Origin: an uncultured Lachnospiraceae bacterium
GTDB lineage: Bacteria; Bacillota; Clostridia; Lachnospirales; Lachnospiraceae
Length of the DNA: 64,000 nt
Direction: 5' to 3'
NCBI GenBank assembly: GCA_947589305.1
Contig: CANQAP010000001.1
Location: 372,001 to 436,000, forward strand
The notes beneath the pieces were generated by a model. The model searched no databases. It saw only the letters and a list, made by a program, of their open reading frames with translations, and was not told where the DNA came from. A program made the translations under genes and the position numbers. Of the stretch, positions 17,481 to 27,575 are shown one piece after another (the first letter of the stretch is position 1; every line of letters starts with the position of its first letter).

Positions 17481-18026
17481 CTACTCATTCTGTAACAAAC
17501 TGAGCAGCAACGACAGTGCGTTGCTGACTGTCAACTGGCGGACTTCCTCCCGTGTTCCTTTGAAATGATATTCCTGCCAGTAGACTTCACCGGGCAGAGC
17601 AATCCCGACATACACTAAACCTACCGGCTTCTGCGGTGTTCCGCCGTCCGGTCCCGCCAGACCGGTCACGGCAACAGCCGCCTTCGTACCTGCATGTTCC
17701 GCCGCCCCTTTTGCCATCTCTACAACCGTCTGAGCAGAGACTGCTCCGTAACGCTCTAATGTTTCTGCCTGCACATGCAGTTCTTCTTCCTTTGCCTGAT
17801 TCGAATAGGTAACAAACCCACGATCAAATACATCCGATACTCCCGGCACATTAACGATCCTGCCTGCCAAGAGACCTCCGGTACAGGATTCTGCCGTCGT
17901 GAGATTCCATTGTTTTTGCAACAGTTTCCGCACGACAGTATCTTCGAGACCAAGTCCCTGCCCGATCGAGATGACCGGTAGGCGCATTTCCGTTCCCGGT
18001 GCCGCATCCAACGACTGCTTCATCAT
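17481..18026 (-). CDS. pncC: Nicotinamide-nucleotide amidase, CinA C-terminal domain only
   Basis: PncC deamidates nicotinamide mononucleotide in pyridine-nucleotide recycling. The 181-residue protein contains the CinA C-terminal domain with TTAESCTGG (about 43-51), GGFVTYSN-like GFVTYSNQAK and VTGLAGPDGGTPQKPVG, but lacks the N-terminal molybdopterin-like domain of full CinA. The first 28 or so residues are a short unmatched extension. Its start overlaps the pgsA stop by four bases (ATGA), as in many Firmicutes where cinA follows pgsA. Confidence 0.92.
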   Translation of the reverse strand: MMKQSLDAAPGTEMRLPVISIGQGLGLEDTVVRKLLQKQWNLTTAESCTGGLLAGRIVNVPGVSDVFDRGFVTYSNQAKEEELHVQAETLERYGAVSAQTVVEMAKGAAEHAGTKAAVAVTGLAGPDGGTPQKPVGLVYVGIALPGEVYWQEYHFKGTREEVRQLTVSNALSLLLSLLQNE

Positions 18027-18592
18027 GACTGCTTCCCTCCGTTCACCTTTATGACATTTCGGTTTTTAATCAGATAATCCGCCAGTGAAATCAGCGTGAG
18101 TATCATAGAGGCATATATCAATACCTGCTCGGTTATGTGTATGATTTTTGAAAACGCAGGGAAATCCTCGCCTAGATTCACGATCAAAACGATCACCATG
18201 ACCATCTGCACGGTCGTTTTGATCTTTCCCCATATTCCGGCAGCGATCACGATCCCCTGTTCCGCTGCCACCAAACGAAATCCACTGATGATAAATTCTC
18301 TGGCTATAATGATGATCACGATCCATGCCGGAATCCGTTGTAACTCGATGAATGCGATCAATGCAGAGCATACCAGCAGTTTGTCCGCCAAAGGATCCAT
18401 AAATTTGCCAAAATCCGTTACTAAATTATATTTTCTGGCTATGTTTCCATCCAGCAGATCCGTCAGGCTTGCGATCACAAATATGGCTGCCGCGATCCAT
18501 TTCCCTTGCGGAATGACGGGCAGCATCAACGCCGCCAAAAAAAACGGGATCAATACTACGCGAAATATCGTCAGTTTATTTGGTAAATTCAT
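18023..18592 (-). CDS. pgsA: CDP-diacylglycerol-glycerol-3-phosphate 3-phosphatidyltransferase
   Basis: Commits CDP-diacylglycerol to phosphatidylglycerol synthesis at the membrane. The 189-residue protein has several hydrophobic helices and the CDP-alcohol phosphotransferase motif D-G-x2-A-R-x8-G-x3-D-x3-D, seen here starting at DGNIARKYN and ending FGKFMDPLADK (about residues 48-70). Its start overlaps rimO by 17 bases and its end overlaps pncC by four, giving a tightly packed rimO-pgsA-pncC order. Confidence 0.96.
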   Translation of the reverse strand: MNLPNKLTIFRVVLIPFFLAALMLPVIPQGKWIAAAIFVIASLTDLLDGNIARKYNLVTDFGKFMDPLADKLLVCSALIAFIELQRIPAWIVIIIIAREFIISGFRLVAAEQGIVIAAGIWGKIKTTVQMVMVIVLIVNLGEDFPAFSKIIHITEQVLIYASMILTLISLADYLIKNRNVIKVNGGKQS

Positions 18593-19913
18593 ATATCACC
18601 TCTCCAATCAGATCATATTCATTGGCATCCGTAATCCGAACCGTTACTATCTCGCCGGAAATGATTTCTTCCTGCGCGGAAACAAAAATATATCCGTCCA
18701 CGTCCGGAGCTTCCCGATATGAGCGACCGATATAGACATGATCCTCATACAGATATCCTTCGATCAGCACTTCCAACTGTCTGCCTATCATATCCTGATT
18801 ATGCTCATAGGATATTTCCTGCTGCAGTGCCATAAGCTCGTCTCTTCTTCTTTCCTTCACCGACTCTTCTATCTGATCCGGAAAGGCGGCTGCCTTTGTG
18901 CCTTCCTCCGGCGAATAAGTAAATACTCCCAGCCGTTCAAACTCCATGCGGTCTACAAAATCCAGCAGAGCCTGATGCTGTTCTTCCGTTTCACCCGGAA
19001 ATCCACTGATCAATGTTGTACGGATCGCAATATCCGGCATTGCCTGCCGCAGGCGGTTTACGGTTTCCACAATCTGCGCCTTAGTCGTTTTTCTGCCCAT
19101 GGCTTTTAAGATCGCGTCTTCCGAATGCTGTATCGGCATATCAATATACCGGCAGATTTTTTCCTGCTGCGCCATGGTCTGAATCAATTCGTCCGTAATT
19201 TCCTCCGGATAACAATACAGCAGGCGGATCCAGCGTAATCCGTCCAGTTTACACAATTCCTTCAAAAGCTCCGGTAATCGCTTTTCCCCATACAGATCCA
19301 TGCCGTATACCGTTGTTTCCTGTGCTACCAGCACCAGTTCCTGATAGCCCTCCGCCACGAGTTTTTCCGCACTGTTCAGAATCTCCTCCATCGGAATGCT
19401 TCTGTAATTTCCGCGCAGATACGGTATGATACAATACGTACAACGTTTACTGCAGCCCTCCGCAATTTTTAAATATGCCATGGCAGTTCCGGTCGTCACC
19501 AGCCGGTCCGTCAGGTGACTCGGCAAATACTGTAAGTCCTTATAACACATAACCTGTGAGCCATCAACAGCCTGTCCGACTACCGACACGATATCATCCG
19601 GATTCACTGCCCCCATGATCGCGTCTATCTCCGGAATCTCTTTTAACAGTTCCTCTCGATATCGCTGCGCCAGACATCCGGTCACAACCAAAGCCTTTAA
19701 TCCGGCAGTTTGTTTTAACTGTGCCAGTTCCAAAATCGTCTGTATGCTTTCCTCTTTTGCATCATGGATAAAACAACAGGTATTCACTACCGCGATATCC
19801 GCCTCGGCTTCCTCATTCGTGATCTGATATCCATGCGATTGCAAAAGAGCCAGCATCGTTTCACTATCCACTAAATTCTTATCACATCCCAAGGATACAA
19901 ATAAGATATTCAT
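18576..19913 (-). CDS. rimO: Ribosomal protein S12 methylthiotransferase
   Basis: A radical-SAM enzyme that adds a methylthio group to an aspartate of ribosomal protein S12. From ATG 19913 (MNILFVSLGCDKN, ribosome-binding site AGAGGA) it has 445 residues: an N-terminal UPF0004 domain with cysteines for the second iron-sulfur cluster (Cys10, CCF near 44, CLAQR near 78), the radical-SAM CSKRCTYC motif near residue 148 and a C-terminal TRAM domain. The phrase SLGCDKNLVDSE separates RimO from MiaB. Upstream in-frame codons overlap folD and are not used. Confidence 0.95.
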   Translation of the reverse strand: MNILFVSLGCDKNLVDSETMLALLQSHGYQITNEEAEADIAVVNTCCFIHDAKEESIQTILELAQLKQTAGLKALVVTGCLAQRYREELLKEIPEIDAIMGAVNPDDIVSVVGQAVDGSQVMCYKDLQYLPSHLTDRLVTTGTAMAYLKIAEGCSKRCTYCIIPYLRGNYRSIPMEEILNSAEKLVAEGYQELVLVAQETTVYGMDLYGEKRLPELLKELCKLDGLRWIRLLYCYPEEITDELIQTMAQQEKICRYIDMPIQHSEDAILKAMGRKTTKAQIVETVNRLRQAMPDIAIRTTLISGFPGETEEQHQALLDFVDRMEFERLGVFTYSPEEGTKAAAFPDQIEESVKERRRDELMALQQEISYEHNQDMIGRQLEVLIEGYLYEDHVYIGRSYREAPDVDGYIFVSAQEEIISGEIVTVRITDANEYDLIGEVIYEFTK

Positions 19914-19930
19914 ATTGCTTTCCTCTTTCG

Positions 19931-20779
19931 TTATCCCTTGCGGATTTCTACCGCCTGTACGCAATTATACATCAGCATGGCAATGGTCATCGGTCCGACG
20001 CCGCCCGGCACCGGGGTAATAGCAGATGCGATCGGTTCCACACTCTCAAAATCCACATCCCCGCACAGCTTACGGTTTTCGTTTCTATGAACCCCCACAT
20101 CAATCACGACCGCTCCCTCTTTCACATAAGACGCGTCGATCATTTTTGGTTTTCCGATCGCCACCACTAAAATATCTGCGCGTTTGCAGACGGATCTGAG
20201 ATCTTTGGTTTTCGAATGCGTAACCGTTACGGTCCCATTCTCCCGTAATAACAGCAATGCCATCGGTTTTCCTACGATATTGCTCCTTCCGATCACCACA
20301 CATTCTTTTCCTTCTATTTCTACGCCGCTGCGCTTTAATAACTGTATGATCCCGGCAGGCGTACAGGATACGAAGCCTTTTTGCCCGATACTTAACGCCC
20401 CGACACTCTGCGGATGAAATCCATCGACATCTTTCTCCGGTGCGATTGCCCGAATGACCATATCCTCCTGAATATGTTCCGGCAAAGGCAGTTGAACCAA
20501 AATCCCGTAAACCGAATCCTTATGGTTCAACGTATCAATTAATTGCAGGAGTTCCTCCTGTGTGGTTTCTTCCGGTAGTTCATAACTTTCCGAACGAATG
20601 CCGACATATTCACATGCCTTCTTCTTGTTTCCGACGTAAACAGTAGATGCAGGATCCGTTCCCACCTGAATCACGGCAAGGGCAATTTCCGTTCCCTCCG
20701 CTTTTAGAGCCGCTACCTTCTCCTTCAGTTCGTCCTTGATCTGCTGACTGATCGTTTTTCCGTCAATAATCTTTGCCAT
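19931..20779 (-). CDS. folD: Methylenetetrahydrofolate dehydrogenase / methenyltetrahydrofolate cyclohydrolase
   Basis: FolD interconverts 5,10-methylene- and 10-formyl-tetrahydrofolate in the cytoplasm. The 282-residue protein is full length, with Y-x3-K at YVGNKKKAC (Tyr49, Lys53 region), the QLPLP loop near residue 97, VIGRSNIVGKP around 163-173 and PVPGGVGPMT near 259-268. It lies 11 bases after fhs, which makes the 10-formyl derivative, so the two form one folate unit leading into rimO. Confidence 0.97.
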   Translation of the reverse strand: MAKIIDGKTISQQIKDELKEKVAALKAEGTEIALAVIQVGTDPASTVYVGNKKKACEYVGIRSESYELPEETTQEELLQLIDTLNHKDSVYGILVQLPLPEHIQEDMVIRAIAPEKDVDGFHPQSVGALSIGQKGFVSCTPAGIIQLLKRSGVEIEGKECVVIGRSNIVGKPMALLLLRENGTVTVTHSKTKDLRSVCKRADILVVAIGKPKMIDASYVKEGAVVIDVGVHRNENRKLCGDVDFESVEPIASAITPVPGGVGPMTIAMLMYNCVQAVEIRKG

Positions 20780-20790
20780 GATGAACCTCC

Positions 20791-22458
20791 TTAAAATAAT
20801 CCTACAATCCGGTCTCCGACCACATCGATCCGCTCTGCCGCTGGATGTTTCGGCAGCCCCGGCATCGTCATGATGGAACCCGTGATCGCTACGATAAATC
20901 CTGCGCCTGCACTCACATAGACCTCCCGAACGGTTATATGGAATCCGCTCGGTCGTCCCAGCCTGCCCGGATCGTCCGACAGCGAATACTGGGTTTTTGC
21001 CATGCAGATCGGTAAACCACCGTATCCTCTTTCCGTAATACGTGCGATCGCTTTCTTGGCTTCCGGCGAATATGTCACTCCGTCCGCACCGTATAGCTGT
21101 GTCGCGATCGTTTCTATTTTTTCCTCAATGCTGCGGTCCAGTTCATACAACGGTTGAAACTGGGCGGTTTTTGTCTCTAATGTATGCAGTACGGTTTCGG
21201 CAAGCCGGACGCCGCCTTGACCGCCATGTTCCCAGACTTCCGCCAGTGCAAATTCACAGTCACGTTCCTCACAGAAATTCTTCACAAACGTCAATTCCGC
21301 TTCACTGTCTGTCACAAAACGATTTAAAGTAACTACGATCGGCACACCGAATTTTTTCAGGTTCTCGATATGTTTTTCCAGATTGACGATTCCGCGGCTC
21401 AGAGCTTCGATATCCTCCTGCGACAGCTCGTCTTTGTTCAAGCCTCCGTTATATTTTAATGCGCGGACCGTTGCAACCAAGACGATCGCATCCGGTTGCA
21501 GCCCTGCCTGTCTGCACTTGATATTTAAGAACTTTTCGGCGCCCAGATCGGCTCCAAAGCCTGCTTCCGTGACCACGTAATCTGCCAGCTTCAACGCTGT
21601 TTTGGTAGCGATCACACTGTTGCATCCATGTGCGATATTAGCGAACGGACCACCATGTACCAAAGCCGGCGTATGTTCCAAGGTTTGGATCAGATTCGGC
21701 TTTATGGCATCCCGCAACAACGCGGTCATGGCTCCGACTGCTTTTAAATCTCCTGCTGTTATCGGTTCTCCGTGGTAATTATACGCCACGATGATCCGGC
21801 TCAGTCGTTCCGATAAATCTTGAATATCCGTTGCCAGACATAGAATTGCCATGATCTCCGACGCCACTGTTATGATAAACCCGTCCTGCCGTATCACGCC
21901 GTCCGTTTTCGTACCCATGCCGATCACGATGTTACGCAATGCCCGATCGTTCATATCCAAGCAGCGTTTCCAGACGATCTGCTTCGGATCGATCCCTAAT
22001 TCATTTCCCTGCTGCAGATGATTATCCAGCATAGCGGCAAGAAGATTATTGGCAGACGTTACCGCATGAAAATCTCCGGTAAAATGGAGATTCAGATCTT
22101 CCATCGGTACCAGTTGGGCATAGCCTCCGCCTGCCGCGCCGCCTTTGATGCCGAAGCACGGACCCAAAGAAGGTTCCCGCAGGGCGATCACTGCTTTTTT
22201 GTTCAGTATGCCGAAAGCCTGTCCCAAGCCGACCGTGACCGTCGTTTTGCCTTCTCCTGCCGGCGTCGGATTGATCGCCGTGACCAAGATCATTTTTCCG
22301 TCCGGCTGTCCCTGCAGCCGTTCCATCAACTCCCGGCTCAGCTTCGCCTTATATTTACCGTAACATTCTAATTCGTCTTCCTGAATATCTAATTGTTTTG
22401 CAATCTCACTTATCGGTTGTAATTCTGCCTCTTGTGCAATCTCTATGTCCGTTTTCAT
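20791..22458 (-). CDS. fhs: Formate-tetrahydrofolate ligase
   Basis: Activates formate with ATP to give 10-formyltetrahydrofolate for purine synthesis and, in acetogens, the methyl branch of acetate formation. The 555-residue protein has the typical length and the P-loop-like TPAGEGKTT at residues 66-74. [18 protein letters not shown] and [14 protein letters not shown] [13 protein letters not shown] motifs are present. It heads the fhs-folD-rimO-pgsA-pncC series and has its own near-consensus promoter (22513-22541). The presence of fhs alone does not prove acetogenesis. Confidence 0.97.
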   Translation of the reverse strand: MKTDIEIAQEAELQPISEIAKQLDIQEDELECYGKYKAKLSRELMERLQGQPDGKMILVTAINPTPAGEGKTTVTVGLGQAFGILNKKAVIALREPSLGPCFGIKGGAAGGGYAQLVPMEDLNLHFTGDFHAVTSANNLLAAMLDNHLQQGNELGIDPKQIVWKRCLDMNDRALRNIVIGMGTKTDGVIRQDGFIITVASEIMAILCLATDIQDLSERLSRIIVAYNYHGEPITAGDLKAVGAMTALLRDAIKPNLIQTLEHTPALVHGGPFANIAHGCNSVIATKTALKLADYVVTEAGFGADLGAEKFLNIKCRQAGLQPDAIVLVATVRALKYNGGLNKDELSQEDIEALSRGIVNLEKHIENLKKFGVPIVVTLNRFVTDSEAELTFVKNFCEERDCEFALAEVWEHGGQGGVRLAETVLHTLETKTAQFQPLYELDRSIEEKIETIATQLYGADGVTYSPEAKKAIARITERGYGGLPICMAKTQYSLSDDPGRLGRPSGFHITVREVYVSAGAGFIVAITGSIMTMPGLPKHPAAERIDVVGDRIVGLF

Positions 22459-22512
22459 CTGTTTTGCATCCTTTCTAAGTGATCCTATATTCTGCTTTGC
22501 CCATTACTTGCA

Positions 22513-22541
22513 ATCCTACTCAATTCTTACATAACTGTCAA
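22513..22541 (-). promoter_or_regulatory. Predicted sigma-A promoter of the fhs operon
   Basis: On the minus strand TTGACA (22536-22541) and TAGGAT (22513-22518) are 17 bases apart, about 55 bases before the fhs ATG. Confidence 0.6.
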
Positions 22542-22550
22542 GAAATACCT

Positions 22551-25295
22551 TTATAAATACTCATCCGCATATTCTTCAAACTGTTCCGGTGACATCAGGA
22601 TGGTTCTCGGTTTCGTCCCTTCATCCGGTCCGACAATGCCTGCCTCCGCCAACTGATCCATGATCCTTGCCGCCCGGTTAAATCCGATCTTAAATTTCCG
22701 CTGCAGCATACCGATTGATGCTTTATCACTTTCGATGATCAATCTTGCGGCATCCCGGAAATATTCATCCCGATCTGCATCTCCGCCGGTATCCTGTGAT
22801 GTCGATGAAGCCACGGCACTGCTCTCGATCTGACTGGTGATCTCCGGATCATACACCGCATCCTGCGATTGTTTTTTCAGAAATTCCACGACCGCACCGA
22901 CCTCTTCATCCGATACAAACGCTCCCTGCACCCGAACCGGTTTCGGAAATCCGGTCGGATAAAAGAGCATATCTCCTTTTCCCAATAACTTTTCCGCGCC
23001 CGACATATCCAGAATGGTTCTGGAATCCACCAGTGACGATACTGCAAATGCAATCCTTGACGGTACGTTTGCCTTGATCAAACCGGTGATCACATCCACG
23101 GACGGACGCTGAGTGGCAATGACCAGATGAATGCCGGCTGCCCGTGCCAACTGAGACAGACGCACGATCGCATCTTCGACTTCGCCGTGTGCCACCATCA
23201 TTAAATCCGCAAGCTCGTCTACGATCACCACGATCTGCGGCAGTTTCGTCAAGGTGCTTTCCGTCGTCTGGCTCTGTTCCCGTGCCTCTTCTACTTTTTT
23301 ATTGTATCCCTTTAAGTTCCGCACGTTATATTCCGCAAACAACTGGTAACGCTTGGTCATTTCCATGACTGCCCAGTTCAAAGCTCCCGCGGCTTTCTTC
23401 GGATCTGTCACGACCGGGATCAGCAGATGCGGGATCCCGTTATATACCGTCAATTCCACTACTTTCGGATCGATCATGATCAGCTTGACATCTTCCGGAG
23501 TGGCTTTAAATAAAATACTCATGATGATCGTATTAATGCAGACTGATTTACCGGAACCGGTAGCGCCGGCAATCAATAAATGCGGCATTTTTGCGATATC
23601 CGCAACGACCACCTGTCCGCTGATGTCTTTACCGACCGCAAAAGCGATATCCGAAGGAAATTTCACAAAACTGTTATCCTCGATCAGATCCCGAAACATC
23701 ACGCCTACGTTTTCTTTGTTTGGAATTTCAATGCCTACCGCCGCTTTTCCCGGGATCGGTGCTTCGATTCTGATATCGGAAGCCGCAAGATTTAATTTAA
23801 TATCATCTGCCAATCCAACGATCTTACTGACCTTGACGCCTTGTTCCGGCTGTAATTCAAACCGTGTGACCGACGGACCGCAGCTATAATCCGTTATCGC
23901 AGCCCGTACACCAAAGCTATCCAACGTACTTTGCAGTTTCTGTTTAGTCTCTTCTATGTATCGTTGATTGTTTTTATTGTCTCCGGTTCCTCTTTTCAAC
24001 AGATCATATGGCGGAAACTCATAAGAATCGGAACCGTCTGCACGAACGGCAGTCCGGGTCTCCTTCGCCGGCTGTCCCGCTTCCTGTGCCACTTCTTTGA
24101 CCTCTTCCTGCGTTTCCCGTGCCGATTGTTTGGTTTTTTGTACCCGCCGCTTACGGACCGGCTTCTCGTTCGCAGTCAGGAGATCGTCCTCTTCCGCAAT
24201 ACTCATTGCCGCTTCCGTGACCGGAAGATTTTTTTGTTCTTTGCCGGCAGTGGCGACATGCGGAGACTGCGTATGCGCGGTCATCTCCTGTGCCAAGCCG
24301 TCCGATTTTTCATGATCGATCACCATCGTGATCTCATGCACTTCTTCCCGGCTCAACGGATTCTCTTTTTTAAATTCATCATTTTTTATAACTCCCTGTT
24401 CACCGTCTCCCGGTAAGACCGTCAGATTGCGGAACAACCCTTTTTTGACCTTCTGATGAAAGCGGTTGTATTCCGGCTCTTGCTGTTGGGAAGCGGCATC
24501 CCGCTCCAACTGCGCTTTCGCCCGTTCACGTTCCTGAAGTTCCCGCCTTCGATCCAATTCATTTTTCGCTTTTTCTTTTCGTTGCAGTCTTGCCGCTTCC
24601 CGTTCCGCCTGTTTTGCGGCACGGATCTCGTCCAAAGTCATCCGTTCTTCTTGGCGTTGTTCCTGATATTCCTGTCCGCGCTCTTTCGCATCCCGGAAAT
24701 CATCCATCAAACGGCTGCCTCCGTTTTGTAGTAAACGGATAAAAGACCGCTCGGTCAATAAAATGATCATGATCAATGCCAAGACGATCACAAACAACCA
24801 CGTTCCTGCCACTCCGATGATGCTTTTCAAAAGAAGGGCAAGCCCACCGCCAACAAAACCGCCTCCTGTTTTTTCTGCATAGGCGTGTAAATATAGATCA
24901 CGAACCGCATCCTGTTCCGCAAATCCCATGATCAACTGTGTTAAGATAGCGATATCCAGACATAAGATGCCGGCATAGACCGTTTTTTTAATGGCGATAC
25001 CGGAATATCCGTTTGCAAACAAAAAAGCCATGCCGATAAAGACCAGCATAGGAAGTATGTATTGTATCCATCCAAAGACGCCAAACAAAAATCCGCTGAT
25101 CGCATCTCCTAACGTACCGCACAGCCCGAAATTGCTGATCTCTAAAAAGACTGCCACAGCAAATGCCAGAATCAGTACAATTTCAAACCGGAAGCCTCCT
25201 GCCTGTGATTGTGGACGACTCGCCGCCATCTGCCTGCCACACCCGGAGTTTTTCGTATTCGTTTGCGTTTTTCCGCTTCTTTTCTTTTGAGCCAT
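22551..25295 (-). CDS. ftsK: DNA translocase FtsK/SpoIIIE
   Basis: A membrane-anchored ATPase that pumps DNA through the division or sporulation septum. From ATG 25295 (GGAGTG upstream; the GTG nine bases earlier overlaps that site) it has 914 residues: four or five membrane helices (about 35-180), a charged Gln/Glu/Arg-rich linker (about 200-430), the motor domain with GATGSGKS and DPKVVELT, and a C-terminal gamma winged helix ([21 protein letters not shown]) that reads polar DNA sequences. With the Spo genes nearby it could serve as SpoIIIE. Confidence 0.95.
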   Translation of the reverse strand: MAQKKRSGKTQTNTKNSGCGRQMAASRPQSQAGGFRFEIVLILAFAVAVFLEISNFGLCGTLGDAISGFLFGVFGWIQYILPMLVFIGMAFLFANGYSGIAIKKTVYAGILCLDIAILTQLIMGFAEQDAVRDLYLHAYAEKTGGGFVGGGLALLLKSIIGVAGTWLFVIVLALIMIILLTERSFIRLLQNGGSRLMDDFRDAKERGQEYQEQRQEERMTLDEIRAAKQAEREAARLQRKEKAKNELDRRRELQERERAKAQLERDAASQQQEPEYNRFHQKVKKGLFRNLTVLPGDGEQGVIKNDEFKKENPLSREEVHEITMVIDHEKSDGLAQEMTAHTQSPHVATAGKEQKNLPVTEAAMSIAEEDDLLTANEKPVRKRRVQKTKQSARETQEEVKEVAQEAGQPAKETRTAVRADGSDSYEFPPYDLLKRGTGDNKNNQRYIEETKQKLQSTLDSFGVRAAITDYSCGPSVTRFELQPEQGVKVSKIVGLADDIKLNLAASDIRIEAPIPGKAAVGIEIPNKENVGVMFRDLIEDNSFVKFPSDIAFAVGKDISGQVVVADIAKMPHLLIAGATGSGKSVCINTIIMSILFKATPEDVKLIMIDPKVVELTVYNGIPHLLIPVVTDPKKAAGALNWAVMEMTKRYQLFAEYNVRNLKGYNKKVEEAREQSQTTESTLTKLPQIVVIVDELADLMMVAHGEVEDAIVRLSQLARAAGIHLVIATQRPSVDVITGLIKANVPSRIAFAVSSLVDSRTILDMSGAEKLLGKGDMLFYPTGFPKPVRVQGAFVSDEEVGAVVEFLKKQSQDAVYDPEITSQIESSAVASSTSQDTGGDADRDEYFRDAARLIIESDKASIGMLQRKFKIGFNRAARIMDQLAEAGIVGPDEGTKPRTILMSPEQFEEYADEYL

Positions 25296-25349
25296 AGTTC
25301 TCACTCCATTTCTTATCGGATCTGATTCCGTCTTTTGTATGCCGCCGCA

Positions 25350-26234
25350 TCAGGCGACAAAGTAAAAGATCACGGAAAGCAGTCCCGCCAATAAACAATA
25401 TATCGAGAAAACAGTAAATTTTTTCTTTTTAACAACAACCAGCATGGTCTTAATACAGATATAACCGACCACACCGGCGACCAGCATCCCGGCAAGATAA
25501 TTCCAGATCATACCGCCGTTGAAATCCTGCAGCGAAAGATCCGTAAGCTGTAAGACCATGGCTCCTAAAATTGCAGGAATCGACATGATAAACGAATATT
25601 TGACCGCAAATTCTTTCTGATATCCACTTAAGAGGCAGGCGGTAATGGTCGTCCCGGAACGGGACAGTCCCGGAAGCGTAGCGACTCCCTGTGCCAAGCC
25701 GATAGCCAATGCGCTGCCATACGTCGCGCTTTCTTCTGTTTTTTCACCGATCTTAGCCCGATCAGCAAGAAATAATAAGATGGATGTCAGGATCAGGCAA
25801 ATTCCCGGCAAGATCAAATAATCGGAAGCCGAACCGATGATCTTTTCCAAAAGGATGCCCAAAATACCGGTTGGCACCGTACTGATCAAAATCATTAACA
25901 CAAACCGGCGATAAGGCGTTGTCAGGACCGGACGCAGCGGCAGGCGCCGTTCTTTTGACCGGAAACGGTTCCCGATCCATATGCCCGCATTGAGAACCCA
26001 CAGTCCTAGCATGCAGCAGCCGTTTACAAACAACTCTTTCACATCTTTCCAATAGACCACACACACGGCAGCCAATGTCGCAATATGTAACATGACGTCA
26101 AATAACAAACCGGTTTCCGTTGAAATATGAAATATATTTTTAAAGATTGCCAGATGTCCGGAACTGCTGACCGGCAAAAACTCTGTCAGTCCCTGAATCA
26201 GCCCCATAAGAATCGCTTCCCAAAACTTCATCAA
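25350..26234 (-). CDS. uppP: Undecaprenyl-diphosphatase
   Basis: UppP (BacA) dephosphorylates undecaprenyl pyrophosphate to recycle the lipid carrier of cell-wall synthesis, and overproduction gives bacitracin resistance. The 294-residue membrane protein has the catalytic motif GLTEFLPVSSSGHL at about residues 15-28 and the second motif GLSRSGTT near 196-203, with about eight helices. A short basic insert (RFRSKERRLPLRP, about residues 91-103) is longer than in many homologues. It is followed by ftsK after 54 bases. Confidence 0.95.
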   Translation of the reverse strand: MMKFWEAILMGLIQGLTEFLPVSSSGHLAIFKNIFHISTETGLLFDVMLHIATLAAVCVVYWKDVKELFVNGCCMLGLWVLNAGIWIGNRFRSKERRLPLRPVLTTPYRRFVLMILISTVPTGILGILLEKIIGSASDYLILPGICLILTSILLFLADRAKIGEKTEESATYGSALAIGLAQGVATLPGLSRSGTTITACLLSGYQKEFAVKYSFIMSIPAILGAMVLQLTDLSLQDFNGGMIWNYLAGMLVAGVVGYICIKTMLVVVKKKKFTVFSIYCLLAGLLSVIFYFVA

Positions 26235-26260
26235 AAATCCTCCCTTTATCCATACAGATT

Positions 26261-26986
26261 CTATTCTTTTACTGCCTGTTGTTTTCGTTGTTCAATTAAA
26301 CCGTGTAAATATTCCATCGCTTCGTGGATGCCTCCCACGGCATCGATCAGACCTTCCTCGACAGCCTCTTTTCCGACCAGCATAGAACCGATATCCTTTA
26401 CTAACTGCTGGGTATTCATCATGATACTGCGGAGCCTGTTCTCCTCAATCCCGGAATGTGCAACCGTAAACGCTATGATCCGGTCCTGCATCCGTTCAAT
26501 GTATTCATAGTTCTGTTTCACTCCGATCACCATGCCGTTCATCCGGATCGGATGGACTACCATAGTCGCCGTCGGAACAATAAAGGAATAATCTCCGGAA
26601 ACCGCCAGCGGAACACCAATGGAATGACCGCCGCCAAGCACCAGTGTGACGACCGGCTTTTGTATGGATCCGATCATTTCCGCCATGGCGAGACCTGCCT
26701 CTACGTCTCCGCCAACCGTATTGAGCAAGACCAACATGCCGTCAATGTGCTGATTATCCTCAATCTCTGCCAGCAGCGGCAGCACATGTTCATATTTCGT
26801 GGTCTTGGCAGTAGAGGGCAGGCATTCATGCCCTTCAATTTCTCCGACTATATTCAACAGATGAATCCGATGATGCTGAGAATTCCCAGATAAGGTAAAC
26901 TGACCGGATTCCTTGATCAGATTACCGGTTACTTCCTCCTTTTGACGTTCTTTGTAGGAACGTTCTTCCTTCGTCTGCTCTTTCAT
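26261..26986 (-). CDS. tepA: ClpP-family protease TepA-like (translocation-enhancing protein)
   Basis: A 241-residue ClpP-fold protein of the YmfB/TepA branch, which in Bacillus sits near ftsK and degrades signal or spore peptides. The catalytic serine is in GGGHSIGVPL (about residue 130), the histidine in VVHPIRM (about 155) and an aspartate in the C-terminal EEGLIDAVGG region. No signal peptide is seen, so it is cytoplasmic. It lies 26 bases upstream of uppP on the same strand. The first 30 charged residues are variable in the family. Confidence 0.9.
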   Translation of the reverse strand: MKEQTKEERSYKERQKEEVTGNLIKESGQFTLSGNSQHHRIHLLNIVGEIEGHECLPSTAKTTKYEHVLPLLAEIEDNQHIDGMLVLLNTVGGDVEAGLAMAEMIGSIQKPVVTLVLGGGHSIGVPLAVSGDYSFIVPTATMVVHPIRMNGMVIGVKQNYEYIERMQDRIIAFTVAHSGIEENRLRSIMMNTQQLVKDIGSMLVGKEAVEEGLIDAVGGIHEAMEYLHGLIEQRKQQAVKE

Positions 26987-27004
26987 ATACTCCTCCGATT
27001 ACAA

Positions 27005-27038
27005 AGTTTAAGAAGAATCCAATGATTCTTCTTAAACT
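27005..27038 (-). terminator. Terminator after the YuiD-like gene
   Basis: A 15-bp perfect stem (27005-27019 with 27024-27038) with a 4-base loop lies between the YuiD-like stop and tepA. AT-rich with a short T-run (TTTG), so efficiency is uncertain. Confidence 0.55.
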
Positions 27039-27071
27039 AGTATATGAACCTTTTTTTAATTTATACGAGCC

Positions 27072-27548
27072 TCAGACGAAACGGCAGATACAGATACCGA
27101 TGATGACACCGAGGATCAGACCAACCAAAACCTGTACCGGCGTATGTCCGACATACTCTTTTAAGATCGTTTCCGTCCATTTCTCCTTGCTGGTCTGGTC
27201 AAGCCGTGCCTTGATTTCTTCATTTTTGATCAGAATATTCAAAATGGCGCCCTGCTTACCCGTCTCTAAACGAACATTCATAGCATCATACATCACAATA
27301 ATCGCTATGACCGTCGAGATCGCGAATTCAAAAGAATCTCCACCATATTGAATGAATGCCGCTGTCGCCAAGGAACCCACCGTCGCCGAATGGGAACTTG
27401 GCATGCCGCCGCCGCCAACTACACGTTCCCACTCAAACTTTTTATTGACAATCGTATGGATCAATACTTTTAATAGCTGTGCAATGCACCAGCTTACAAT
27501 CGGAGCTACCAATACCGGATTATGCAGTGCCGATTCCAATTCGTTCAT
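27072..27548 (-). CDS. YuiD-like divergent PAP2 (DUF212) membrane protein
   Basis: A 158-residue protein with four or five membrane segments and the family motifs GGMPSSHSATV (about residues 47-57) and GHTPVQVLVG near the C-terminus, which resemble the PAP2 phosphatase active-site signatures SxxHxA. The reaction has not been assigned in this family. The gene follows the GH94 phosphorylase by 27 bases and is closed by the hairpin at 27005-27038. Confidence 0.9.
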   Translation of the reverse strand: MNELESALHNPVLVAPIVSWCIAQLLKVLIHTIVNKKFEWERVVGGGGMPSSHSATVGSLATAAFIQYGGDSFEFAISTVIAIIVMYDAMNVRLETGKQGAILNILIKNEEIKARLDQTSKEKWTETILKEYVGHTPVQVLVGLILGVIIGICICRFV

Positions 27549-27575
27549 TTTTAGTCTTCCTTCTTTCTCGTTCCG

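Noticed and set aside
22459..22550. Tetrahydrofolate riboswitch before fhs
   Set aside because: The 92-base gap holds a plain promoter and no paired structure resembling that class.
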